A stretch of DNA of 8,646 nucleotides from Eubacteriales bacterium (GCA_028717405.1 JAQUNY010000059.1:1-8646); one strand, 5' to 3'. Positions 1 to 6,185 are shown, numbered from the stretch's first letter. Made by a program: numbers and translations. Notes: generated from the sequence alone by a model not told the origin.

Positions 1-1
1 T

Positions 2-682
2 GCGTTCAAAGGAGGGTGGGATTCAGTCAAGCTGTATTTCATGATCGGACTTCCTTATGAAACATGGGATGACCTTGAACACATTGCGGAATTAGTACAA
101 ATGGTGAAGCGGGTTTACAGGGATGTTCAGGGAAGCAGGGAGCCGGCTGCAAAAGCAAGGTCTCTGAAGATAAGCGTAAGCGCTTCTTCTTTTGTACCAA
201 AGCCATTCACCCCTTTTCAATGGGAGCCACAGGACAGTGTCGATGATTTGAAAAAGAAACAGGATTACCTGGCAGGAAAACTAAGGATTCGCGGAGTTGA
301 TTTTTCATGGCATGATCCCCGGCTGAGTTTCCTGGAAGCTGTAATATCAAGAGGCGATAGAAAAGTTGGAAGGGCGATAGTCAAAGCATGGGAAAAGGGA
401 TGCAGATTTGACGGGTGGGGTGAGCATTTTAAATATGAGCTGTGGATGCAGGCTTTTGAGGAATGTGAAGTGGATCCCAGATTTTATGCGAACAGGAAAA
501 GAAACCCGAGAGAGGTATTTCCCTGGAGCCATATCAGCGCGGGGGTAACAGAGAGCTATCTGCTTATGGAAAAGCAAAAAGCAGAAAGATCCGAAGTCAC
601 GCCTGACTGCAGATCAGCCTGCAACGGTTGCGGAGCAGCTGTTTTTAAAGGAGGGATATGCCTTGAGCGGGATAAGGATTAG
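2..682 (+). CDS. Radical SAM protein, TIGR03960-like, C-terminal part (5' truncated)
   Basis: The reading frame is open from base 2, before its first ATG at 41, so the gene begins outside the window; 226 residues are present. The visible part starts inside the radical SAM barrel (KLYFMIGLPYET, where GLP-E-T is a usual late-barrel motif). It continues with SASSFVPKPFTPFQW, typical of this family and of related B12-binding/radical SAM proteins. The N-terminal cobalamin-binding-like region and the CxxxCxxC iron-sulfur motif expected of the family lie upstream and cannot be checked. The C-terminus has a cysteine cluster (C203, C207, C210, C220 of the fragment) that could bind a metal or a second cluster. 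The 3' end overlaps the DUF2344 gene by 20 bases, so the two are translationally linked; in some species they are fused. The reaction is unknown. The family call rests on recalled motifs and on the neighbour. Confidence 0.85.
   Translation, partial: AFKGGWDSVKLYFMIGLPYETWDDLEHIAELVQMVKRVYRDVQGSREPAAKARSLKISVSASSFVPKPFTPFQWEPQDSVDDLKKKQDYLAGKLRIRGVDFSWHDPRLSFLEAVISRGDRKVGRAIVKAWEKGCRFDGWGEHFKYELWMQAFEECEVDPRFYANRKRNPREVFPWSHISAGVTESYLLMEKQKAERSEVTPDCRSACNGCGAAVFKGGICLERDKD
647..655 (+). promoter_or_regulatory. Ribosome binding site fixing the TTG start of the DUF2344 gene
   Basis: AAAGGAGGG lies inside the 3' end of the radical SAM gene, 7 bases before TTG at 663. The nearby ATG at 658 is in another frame and too close to this site, which supports the TTG start. 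Confidence 0.8.
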
Positions 683-1412
683 ATACGGCAAGACCGGAGA
701 TGCGAAATACATATCCCATCTGGATGTAATGAAAGTTTTTGAAAGAGCTGCAAGACGGGCTGAAGTGCCTCTTATGTACTCATCCGGATTTAATCCGCAT
801 CCGCGCATGGTTTTTGGCAGCCCGTTACCTGTAGGCACAAGCAGCGAGGCGGAATATGCTGATTTTTTGATTGATATAAATGATCCCGCATTGCTTTCTG
901 AGATTGCAGGCACTATTATTCTGAAGCTTGCCCGGCAGATGCCTTCAGGGTTTGAGATAATGGGAGCGGCTTTCTTTAATGGGGATGGCGGCAGTGATAA
1001 CATAATGAGAATAATATGTGCGGCTTCATATAAAGTAATTATACCTGCTGATGCAGTGATTATGGCGGCTTGCCCTGACTACAGTCTTATTGCGGGGTTA
1101 ATGATGGAAAGGGAACATCTCCCGGTGATGAAAGCTTCAAAAAACAGGACGGCTGAAATTGATATAAGGCCTATGGTCCTGTCAATGGAAACATATATGG
1201 GAGAATATGAAAACATGGTTTTCAAAATGCTCCTCAAAGCCGGCAATGAATTAAACCTCAGGCCCGAGCTTGTTCTTAAGGCTGCTGAAGAGGTATGCGG
1301 CGCTGATATTTCTGATATGCCGGTCTTGATACACAGAACAGGTCTTTATGCACGCCCGGGAGAAAAACTTATTGATCCCGTCGATATGCCAGGGCTGATT
1401 AGAGTGCCTTGA
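663..1412 (+). CDS. DUF2344 / TIGR03936 family protein (radical SAM-linked)
   Basis: A 249-residue protein of a conserved family that occurs next to, or fused to, TIGR03960 radical SAM proteins. The N-terminus carries the family hallmark: RIRYGKTGDAKYISHLD (about residues 5-21), then RAARRAEVPLMYSSGFNPHPR, then a GSPLPVGTSSEAEYADF stretch. There is no signal peptide or membrane segment, so it should be cytosolic. The TTG start at 663 is preceded by AAAGGAGGG at a good distance and overlaps the upstream gene by 20 bases, which indicates one operon and translational coupling. The molecular function is not established. The fixed pairing with a radical SAM enzyme, and RNase E/G next door, suggest a partner in an RNA- or translation-related modification, but that is inference. 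Confidence 0.9.
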   Translation: MSGIRIRYGKTGDAKYISHLDVMKVFERAARRAEVPLMYSSGFNPHPRMVFGSPLPVGTSSEAEYADFLIDINDPALLSEIAGTIILKLARQMPSGFEIMGAAFFNGDGGSDNIMRIICAASYKVIIPADAVIMAACPDYSLIAGLMMEREHLPVMKASKNRTAEIDIRPMVLSMETYMGEYENMVFKMLLKAGNELNLRPELVLKAAEEVCGADISDMPVLIHRTGLYARPGEKLIDPVDMPGLIRVP

Positions 1413-1426
1413 TTGTATTGATACAA
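1413..1426. repeat. 14-bp dyad TTGTAT-TG-ATACAA before the RNase E/G gene
   Basis: Perfect 6-bp inverted arms with a 2-base centre, beginning one base after the DUF2344 stop. It is too AT-rich and lacks a T-run, so it is not a terminator. It could be an operator or chance. Its right half is part of the 12-mer TTGATACAAAAA (1418-1429), which recurs at 3136-3147 as the -35 region of the permease promoter. Confidence 0.4.
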
Positions 1427-1468
1427 AAACAAATTAGAAAGAAAAATTTTATAGCAGGAGTGATATAG

Positions 1469-3067
1469 ATGTCTGAAGAAATTATCATTGATGTCGGAAT
1501 AGACTGTACAAGGACTGCCATTATGGAAGATGGACAGCTTACGGAGCTTTATATCGAAAAGCCTGACCAGCAGTCCATAGTAGGCAATATTTACATGGGG
1601 AAGGTGAAAAGCATACTAAGGGGTATGCAGGCCGCCTTTATCGACATCGGGACAGAGAAAAATGCCTTTCTGTTTTTAGGCAATAAGATGGAGCACCCGT
1701 CGAATAAGAATGCCGGAAAGACCGTAAATCCGGATCCTGCCGGCAAAGTGAAACCACCCGCAGCCGAAGTTAAATTAAGGCAGGGTGGTGACCCGGACTA
1801 TGACAGCGATGGTGACTATGATGATATGCCTTCCGATCTTAACAAGAGACGATTTGATCCCGGGAAACTGCGCGAGGGAAACCAGATCATTATTCAGGTC
1901 CGCAAAGAATCGTATGGGACAAAAGGACCAAGAGTATCAACCGATATAACCCTCCCGGGGAGATATACCGTACTGCTCCCGGAAATAGAATATGCCGGCG
2001 TTTCAAGGAGGATCGAGAGTCAGGAAGAAAGAGACAGGCTGAAAAATATAATAAAGTCATATAAGCCTGCCGGCATGGGAGTTATTGCAAGAACTGCAGC
2101 CGAAGGTAAAAGCATAAGAGAAATCGCAAGAGATATTCGATTTCTGGTCAACAGCTGGAAAAAAATAAAGAAGGGTATAAAATCAGGTCCTGTGCCAAGG
2201 TGTCTCTACAAAGAGCTTGATCTTGCGGAGCGTACCGTCAGGGATATGTTTACACAAAAAACACAGAAGCTTGTTGTCAATGATAAAGATACATATGGCA
2301 GGCTCTATGATATGGTCAAGTCTGTTTCACCGGCACTGAAAAAGAATCTTGAACACTATAATAAAGATCAGGATATTTTTGAATTTTATAACATTGAAGC
2401 TGCTATTGACAGGGCCCTTGCCAGAAAAGTAAGGCTGAAATCCGGAGGTTATATAGTGATAGATAATACGGAGGCTCTTACCGTGATCGATGTAAATACA
2501 GGCCAGTTCACAGGGAAGTACAACCTTGAAGATACGGTACTCAAGACCAACATTGAGGCTACCGCTGAAATAGCACGGCAGCTCAGGCTGAGAGATATTG
2601 GCGGAATAATCATTATTGACTACATAGACATGCATTTTACGCGCAACCAAAGAGCTGTGCTCAGGGAATTGAGGGCGGCATTGAAAAAAGACCGTATAAA
2701 ATCCGGCGTTCTTGGCATCACAGGGTTAGGGCTTGTTGAGATGACCAGAGAAAAGAAAAGAAAAACACTTGATTCGGCTTTGAATACAGTCTGCCCTTAT
2801 TGTGAAGGGACAGGAAAACTTTTTTCGCCAGGAGCTGTTATAAGAAAAATTGAAAAACAGGTGGCTTCGGCAAGTCCTGCAAAGAAGTTCATCAGGCGCG
2901 GAGGCCCCAGGGTCGTAAAAATCGAAGTTGACCATGATGCTATGGCATATATAAAGAACACGATCCCGGATCTTGCAAAAAAGCTGCAGGCCAAATATAA
3001 GAAAAATGTCGAAATTGTTGAATCGGACAGCCTCAAATATAAGGAGATAAGGGTAACGACTTCATGA
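1469..3067 (+). CDS. rng: Ribonuclease E/G family endoribonuclease
   Basis: A 532-residue homologue of the RNase E/G catalytic half, which cuts single-stranded RNA in rRNA maturation and mRNA decay. Visible parts are an N-terminal strand (IIIDVGIDCTRTAIMEDG); an S1 RNA-binding domain from about residue 37 (GNIYMGKVKSILRGMQAAFIDIG) resuming at 131-170; and the catalytic core with the two Mg-binding aspartates D341 (ALTVIDVNTG) and D384 (GIIIIDYIDM). They are 43 residues apart, as D303 and D346 are in the E. coli enzyme. The Zn-link CPYC follows at 442-445, also with the E. coli spacing. The S1 domain is split by an insert at about residues 72-130 with an acidic Asp-rich patch (107-119). There is no long RNase E-type scaffold tail, so RNase G is the better label. 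ATG 1469 has GCAGGAG (1454-1460) 8 bases upstream. It probably belongs to the operon of the two preceding genes. Confidence 0.96.
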   Translation: MSEEIIIDVGIDCTRTAIMEDGQLTELYIEKPDQQSIVGNIYMGKVKSILRGMQAAFIDIGTEKNAFLFLGNKMEHPSNKNAGKTVNPDPAGKVKPPAAEVKLRQGGDPDYDSDGDYDDMPSDLNKRRFDPGKLREGNQIIIQVRKESYGTKGPRVSTDITLPGRYTVLLPEIEYAGVSRRIESQEERDRLKNIIKSYKPAGMGVIARTAAEGKSIREIARDIRFLVNSWKKIKKGIKSGPVPRCLYKELDLAERTVRDMFTQKTQKLVVNDKDTYGRLYDMVKSVSPALKKNLEHYNKDQDIFEFYNIEAAIDRALARKVRLKSGGYIVIDNTEALTVIDVNTGQFTGKYNLEDTVLKTNIEATAEIARQLRLRDIGGIIIIDYIDMHFTRNQRAVLRELRAALKKDRIKSGVLGITGLGLVEMTREKKRKTLDSALNTVCPYCEGTGKLFSPGAVIRKIEKQVASASPAKKFIRRGGPRVVKIEVDHDAMAYIKNTIPDLAKKLQAKYKKNVEIVESDSLKYKEIRVTTS

Positions 3068-3135
3068 CGCTTATAAAATATGTAAGAATTATTTAATCAG
3101 GCCAGGAAATATCCTGAATTTGTGAAAAGTTTATC

Positions 3136-3164
3136 TTGATACAAAAAAAGATATCAGATAATAT
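3136..3164 (+). promoter_or_regulatory. Predicted sigma-A promoter for the permease/phosphoribosyltransferase genes
   Basis: TTGATA (3136-3141, 5 of 6 to consensus), a 17-base spacer and TAATAT (3159-3164, 4 of 6), with an AT-rich surround. A start near 3171 gives a leader of about 39 bases, too short for a purine riboswitch. A 5-bp dyad TGATA-N10-TATCA (3137-3156) overlaps the -35 box and could be an operator, though it is weak. Confidence 0.55.
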
Positions 3165-3209
3165 TATATTCAGGCAGTAAAATAACTTACATGAAAAGGG
3201 TGATATAAA

Positions 3210-4355
3210 GTGGATTTCTTTAATTCTATCGGTCCTTTTTTACTGGCAGTGATTGCCGTTATAATCAATGGCGTGCCTCAGCTGATTTATGCCGAAGCTC
3301 GTGGCTTCGCTTTAAAGCCGGCCGGATTTGCTTATCTTATAGGCGCTTTCGGCAATCTTTTTTCAGGGTCTGTGACCCCGATTTCCGCACAGGCAGAGAC
3401 CATTACAGTAGCAAGTATAAAGAAAAACCTCAGGAATAATGTGAGTTCCATCCTGCTGGCTGCGACGGTCATGATTATTGTATCTGTTTTTGGCGGGATC
3501 ACAAAAATTTCTGATTTTGCAGGAGTGGCCATAATTTCAGGTATGATGAGCGGTGTCGGCCTGATCCTTGCCGGAGTTTCATGGGATATGTTCGGACAGG
3601 AAAGACGTACTGCGCTTGTCTCTATTTTAACGGCCATAGCCGCTTATGCGGTGTTTTTCAACAGCCCCAACAAGGTAGTATGGACGATATTTTTCTCTGT
3701 TGTAATTTCGACTGCCGATTATCTGTTTATACAGAAGAGGCGTGTCGACACTGTGAAAATGGTAGAAGAAGGACGTGAAAAGATCCAGCTCAGCAATGAG
3801 TGGCGTTTCTGGAAAAAGGAATACTGGAGCGAGTTCAAGATGATAAAGCCGACATTTAATCTGGCTGTCATACTCGGAGCATTGAGTCTTCTGATGCTCA
3901 ATATCGGCGCCAACATTTCATTTGGCAACATCACTGCCAGTATTGCAGGTACTACTCAGAATGTCGACCATCTTTCAATTATAAACTCACTTGCCGACTT
4001 CCCGAGCGCACTCTTCGGAGGCCCGCCAATAGAAGCAATAATCTCGGGAACAGCCGGAGCTCCCTGGCCTGTATGGTGCGGGATAATTTTCATGTTTGTT
4101 ACCGGCATACTCATATTGGTCGGTCTGATAGGAAGACTCGGTAAATACCTTCCGGCGCAGAGCATTGCAGGATTTCTGCTTGTTATAGGCATAGCGCTGA
4201 CATTCGCGCCAAACCTCAATGCTGTTACACAGTCTGACGAAGCAATGAGCGGGTATATTGCCCTCGGGATCACGGCGTGGTCCAGGAATCCGTTCCTTGG
4301 GATGGTAGTCGGTGTACTGGTACGCTATCTGGGCTCATATGTAGGATTGGCGTAG
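3210..4355 (+). CDS. NCS2-like nucleobase permease (putative)
   Basis: A 381-residue, very hydrophobic inner-membrane protein with roughly 10-12 membrane segments, for example about residues 7-26, 38-54, 80-98, 103-122, 134-150, 156-174, 216-236, 289-309, 317-334 and 362-380. A single long charged loop lies at about 175-212. Glycine/proline-rich stretches inside the membrane region (GSVTPISAQAETIT at 52-65; FGGPPIEAIISGTAGAPWP at 269-287) resemble the half-helix substrate-binding segments of the NCS2/UraA fold. It is shorter than usual NCS2 members (about 420-450) and lacks a textbook NCS2 or AzgA signature, so the assignment is by general architecture plus context. The GTG start has AAAAGGG (3194-3200) 9 bases upstream. 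The gene 19 bases downstream encodes a phosphoribosyltransferase, which suggests import of a purine or other base followed by trapping as a nucleotide. Other substrates, such as an anion in the related SulP fold, are possible. Confidence 0.68.
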   Translation: MDFFNSIGPFLLAVIAVIINGVPQLIYAEARGFALKPAGFAYLIGAFGNLFSGSVTPISAQAETITVASIKKNLRNNVSSILLAATVMIIVSVFGGITKISDFAGVAIISGMMSGVGLILAGVSWDMFGQERRTALVSILTAIAAYAVFFNSPNKVVWTIFFSVVISTADYLFIQKRRVDTVKMVEEGREKIQLSNEWRFWKKEYWSEFKMIKPTFNLAVILGALSLLMLNIGANISFGNITASIAGTTQNVDHLSIINSLADFPSALFGGPPIEAIISGTAGAPWPVWCGIIFMFVTGILILVGLIGRLGKYLPAQSIAGFLLVIGIALTFAPNLNAVTQSDEAMSGYIALGITAWSRNPFLGMVVGVLVRYLGSYVGLA

Positions 4356-4361
4356 GAACAG

Positions 4362-4368
4362 AGGGGAG
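4362..4368 (+). promoter_or_regulatory. Ribosome binding site fixing the TTG start of the phosphoribosyltransferase gene
   Basis: AGGGGAG lies 6 bases before TTG 4375, inside the 19-base gap after the permease stop. No in-frame ATG occurs until well inside the conserved part of the protein, which supports the TTG start. Confidence 0.7.
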
Positions 4369-4374
4369 ACTGAT

Positions 4375-4965
4375 TTGGATAATAATAAATGCTGGCCTGA
4401 AGTATGGAGCGTAAAACTTGGCCATGATTACGAAGTTAAACTGCCTTTGATGGATATCGGCGGAGGGTTTCGCATATATTCCTTCGATATGACAGGCGAG
4501 GCCGAATGGAATATTACAGCGGCGAAGGAACTTGGCAGGAGACTGAAGGATCATGATTTTTATTCGTTTGTTACCGTTCAGACAAAATCTTCAGGACTTG
4601 CCCAGGCTATAGCCTCTTCGTCATATAAAAGCTATCTTGAGCTTCGTAAGAGCCGCAAGAGTTTTATGAAAGACCCCAGGCACATTGTTGTAAAATCCAT
4701 AACCACTGAGGAAGAACAGGAATTATGGATAGGCAGGGAAAAGTATGAAAAATTCCAGGGTAAGAAGCTGTGTTTCATAGACGATGTCGTCTCGACCGGG
4801 GGCACAATTGAAGCAGTCATGGCAATGGCCGGTGAGATAGGTTTTGAGATTTCGGTAATCGCCTGTGTGCTGACTGAAGGGGAAAAAAGAATTGAATATA
4901 AGGGTATACCGTTGATTTCACTTGACCATATACCTTTACCCGGAAAAAGCAGGTTTATAAGATAG
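4375..4965 (+). CDS. Type I phosphoribosyltransferase, purine (adenine/xanthine-guanine) type
   Basis: A 196-residue cytosolic protein with the PRPP-binding signature CFIDDVVSTGGT (residues 133-144, acidic pair D136-D137). Upstream are a VTVQTKSSGLAQAIA stretch (67-81), at the position of the pyrophosphate-binding loop, and an LRKSRKSFMKDP motif (90-101) like the Arg-Lys motif of adenine and xanthine phosphoribosyltransferases. A segment rich in basic and acidic residues (105-130) forms the flexible-loop region. The expected reaction is base + PRPP to nucleoside 5'-monophosphate + pyrophosphate. The C-terminal ISLDHIPLP probably contributes to base selection, but which base is used cannot be told from sequence. 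It is slightly longer than classical Apt (about 170-180) through an N-terminal extension. It is very likely co-transcribed with the permease 19 bases upstream. No terminator follows, so transcription may continue into rplU. Confidence 0.85.
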   Translation: MDNNKCWPEVWSVKLGHDYEVKLPLMDIGGGFRIYSFDMTGEAEWNITAAKELGRRLKDHDFYSFVTVQTKSSGLAQAIASSSYKSYLELRKSRKSFMKDPRHIVVKSITTEEEQELWIGREKYEKFQGKKLCFIDDVVSTGGTIEAVMAMAGEIGFEISVIACVLTEGEKRIEYKGIPLISLDHIPLPGKSRFIR

Positions 4966-4977
4966 TGTTATAAGATA
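4955..4977 (+). repeat. Short direct repeat TTATAAGATA x2
   Basis: Two identical 10-mers (4955-4964 and 4968-4977) with a 13-base period. The first covers the end of the phosphoribosyltransferase reading frame and two bases of its stop codon. It abuts the longer tandem repeat that follows. Confidence 0.8.
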
Positions 4978-5016
4978 ACTACAAAAAAACAAGTTTAACT
5001 ACAAAAAAACAAGTTT
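4977..5016 (+). repeat. Perfect 20-bp tandem repeat with phased A-tracts, upstream of the rplU promoter
   Basis: The unit AACTACAAAAAAACAAGTTT occurs twice with no spacer and no mismatch (4977-4996, 4997-5016). Each unit has a run of seven A (4983-4989, 5003-5009), so the tracts are 20 bp apart, about two helical turns. The second unit ends 3 bases before the -35 box of the rplU promoter and occupies UP-element territory. It may act as curved DNA or an alpha-CTD contact site, or be a replication-slippage duplication. Confidence 0.9.
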
Positions 5017-5019
5017 ATT

Positions 5020-5048
5020 TTGACATGCTGTCAGGACTGTGTTAAAAT
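5020..5048 (+). promoter_or_regulatory. Strong sigma-A promoter of rplU-prp-rpmA
   Basis: TTGACA (5020-5025, perfect), a 17-base spacer and TAAAAT (5043-5048, 5 of 6). This is the best promoter in the window and has A-tract DNA directly upstream. The expected start is near 5055, so the structured L21 leader would form the 5' end of the transcript. Confidence 0.85.
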
Positions 5049-5054
5049 ATCCCG

Positions 5055-5118
5055 GTAACCGCTCGGGGAAGGTTTATAAAGCTTTGCTGCCTTAGCCCCG
5101 GCGAGACATTATAGAGGA
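5055..5118 (+). ncRNA. Ribosomal protein L21 leader (cis-regulatory RNA)
   Basis: The untranslated leader folds into a clear helix: CGC-T-CGGGG (5060-5068) pairs with CCCCG-GCG (5096-5103), leaving one bulged T. Inside it AAGG (5069-5072) pairs with CCTT (5090-5093), around the loop sequence TTTATAAAGCTTTGCTG. Position directly before rplU, and the conserved-looking AGGTTTATAA...GCCTTAGCCCCGG-GAGAC pattern, match the L21 leader class known from Firmicutes. There the RNA is thought to bind L21 by mimicking its 23S rRNA site and to repress its own operon. The helix is read from sequence; the family assignment is from memory. Confidence 0.75.
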
Positions 5119-5128
5119 GGGCTGATAT

Positions 5129-5458
5129 ATGTATGCTCTTTTAGAGGCATGCGGCAGGCAGTACAAGGTTCAGGAAGGCGAAGTAGTGTTTTTTGACAAG
5201 ATAGAGAAGTCAGAAGGCGACAAAGTTACATTTGAGAGTGTAATGGCGTTATCCAGCGATGGGAAGCTGACGATCGGAGATCCCTATGTTGCCGGCGTTG
5301 CTGTCAGCGGAACGGTAATAGGACATGGCAAGGATAAAAAGATAATTGTCTTCAAGTACAAGGCAAAGAAGAACTACAGAAAAAAACAGGGACACAGGCA
5401 GCCTTACACAAAAGTACTTATCGACAAGATCAATCTGGTACAGACAGAAGAAAAGTGA
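5129..5458 (+). CDS. rplU: 50S ribosomal protein L21
   Basis: A 109-residue protein of normal length for bL21, an early-assembling 50S protein that contacts 23S rRNA. It shows the family's N-terminal strand (MYALLEACGRQYKVQEGE), a central beta-barrel region and the basic signature KYKAKKNYRKKQGHRQPYT (about 82-100), the main rRNA contact. The usual TGGKQYKV is ACGRQYKV here, a mild variation. ATG 5129 follows AGAGGAGG (5113-5120) by 8 bases. First gene of rplU-prp-rpmA. The upstream structured leader suggests feedback control by L21 itself. Confidence 0.98.
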   Translation: MYALLEACGRQYKVQEGEVVFFDKIEKSEGDKVTFESVMALSSDGKLTIGDPYVAGVAVSGTVIGHGKDKKIIVFKYKAKKNYRKKQGHRQPYTKVLIDKINLVQTEEK

Positions 5459-5467
5459 GCTGTCCGA

Positions 5468-5812
5468 ATGATCAATATAACTGTTTTTGAATCCGGAAGC
5501 GGAAATATCACCGGGTTTCGGATAGAAGGACATGCCGGACAGGCAGATAAAGGTAAGGACATAGTCTGCTCGGCGGTTTCAGCAGTTGCTTATACAGCTC
5601 TTGGGGCGCTTGAAGAGGTAGCAGGCGCTGCAGGGATCGTCAAAAACCATGTCGAAGAAAATGGTTATATGGAGGTCAATGCAGGTGAAACCGGATTGAT
5701 AAGTGAGACCGCCGACATAATACTGAAAACCGCAGTTGTCGGTTTCAGGCAAATTGAAGACAGCTACAGGAAATATGTGAAAATCACGTATGGCAGGAAT
5801 AGCGAAGTATAA
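5468..5812 (+). CDS. prp: Ribosomal-processing cysteine protease Prp
   Basis: A 114-residue protease that removes the N-terminal extension of ribosomal protein L27. The catalytic pair is visible: H22 in EGHAGQADKGKD and C34 in DIVCSAVSA, the same numbering as reported for the S. aureus enzyme. The His to Cys spacing and the following AVSAVAYTALGALEE helix fit the YsxB/Prp family. It starts 9 bases after the rplU stop with no strong ribosome binding site, so it is probably translated by coupling to rplU. Its substrate is encoded next, 21 bases downstream, and carries the expected cleavage motif. Confidence 0.95.
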   Translation: MINITVFESGSGNITGFRIEGHAGQADKGKDIVCSAVSAVAYTALGALEEVAGAAGIVKNHVEENGYMEVNAGETGLISETADIILKTAVVGFRQIEDSYRKYVKITYGRNSEV

Positions 5813-5833
5813 GGATATCAGGAGGCAAAGATT

Positions 5834-6112
5834 ATGATAAAAATTAATTTACAGTTATTTGCACATAAAAAGGGAATGGGCAGTACCAGAAACGGAAGGG
5901 ACAGCGCGGCAAAAAGGCTTGGCGTAAAAAGCGGAGACGGCAGGCTGGTCCTTGCAGGGAACATACTGGTAAGGCAAAGAGGAACCAAAATACATCCCGG
6001 CGAAAATGTAGGGATAGGAAGCGACGATACGCTTTTTGCCCTGAAAGACGGCAAGGTCAGCTTTCACAGAAAAGGCCGGGACAAAAAACAGGTAAGTATC
6101 GTTTCGCAATAA
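5834..6112 (+). CDS. rpmA: 50S ribosomal protein L27 with cleavable N-terminal extension
   Basis: A 92-residue bL27 whose mature N-terminus reaches toward the peptidyl-transferase centre. The protein begins MIKINLQLF and then AHKKGMGS, where mature L27 would start at A10 after Prp cuts behind F9. NLQLF is the Firmicute extension motif. The body has the family signatures STRNGRDSAAKRLGVK (17-32) and LAGNILVRQRGTKIHPGENVG (40-60). ATG 5834 is preceded by AGGAGG (5820-5825) at 8 bases. It is immediately downstream of the gene for its own processing protease and is followed by a strong terminator. Confidence 0.98.
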   Translation: MIKINLQLFAHKKGMGSTRNGRDSAAKRLGVKSGDGRLVLAGNILVRQRGTKIHPGENVGIGSDDTLFALKDGKVSFHRKGRDKKQVSIVSQ

Positions 6113-6120
6113 TGAGAATT

Positions 6121-6148
6121 AAAAATCCCGGCCCGGCCGGGATTTTTT
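6121..6148 (+). terminator. Intrinsic terminator after rpmA
   Basis: A 12-bp perfect stem, AAAAATCCCGGC (6121-6132) with GCCGGGATTTTT (6136-6147), and a 3-base CCG loop. The GC-rich core is followed by a run of six T (6143-6148). The flanking A-run lets it act on both strands. It ends the rplU-prp-rpmA transcript and lies before obg. Confidence 0.93.
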
Positions 6149-6172
6149 ATTATAGCTTAAGGAAAGGCCAAC

Positions 6173-6179
6173 TGGAGGT
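6173..6179 (+). promoter_or_regulatory. Ribosome binding site fixing the TTG start of obg
   Basis: TGGAGGT lies 6 bases before TTG 6186. The start gives MIDRAKIHIKAGNGGNG, matching the conserved Obg N-terminus, so the TTG start is well supported. Confidence 0.85.
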
Positions 6180-6185
6180 ACGGAT

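Noticed and set aside
614..1003. 129-codon reading frame on the minus strand
   Set aside because: It lies opposite the DUF2344 gene, has no ribosome binding site or recognisable domain, and the plus-strand protein is clearly a known family.
1418..1446. TTGATA at 1418 as a promoter -35 box for rng
   Set aside because: No acceptable -10 box lies 16-18 bases downstream (the sequence there is GAAAAA), so rng is more likely transcribed with the upstream genes.
3103..3116. Hairpin CAGGA-AATA-TCCTG after the RNase E/G gene as a terminator
   Set aside because: Only a 5-bp stem and no T-run follows. It may slow polymerase but does not meet the pattern of an intrinsic terminator.
3165..3209. Purine riboswitch upstream of the permease
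   Set aside because: The predicted leader is about 39 bases, too short for a purine or PRPP aptamer, and no conserved core sequence is seen.
3581..3778. 65-codon plus-strand frame inside the permease gene
   Set aside because: Out-of-frame shadow of a well-supported membrane protein gene; no start signals.
4977..5016. Tandem 20-mers as a CRISPR array or insertion-sequence target duplication
   Set aside because: Two contiguous copies without spacers, no cas genes and no mobile element between them.
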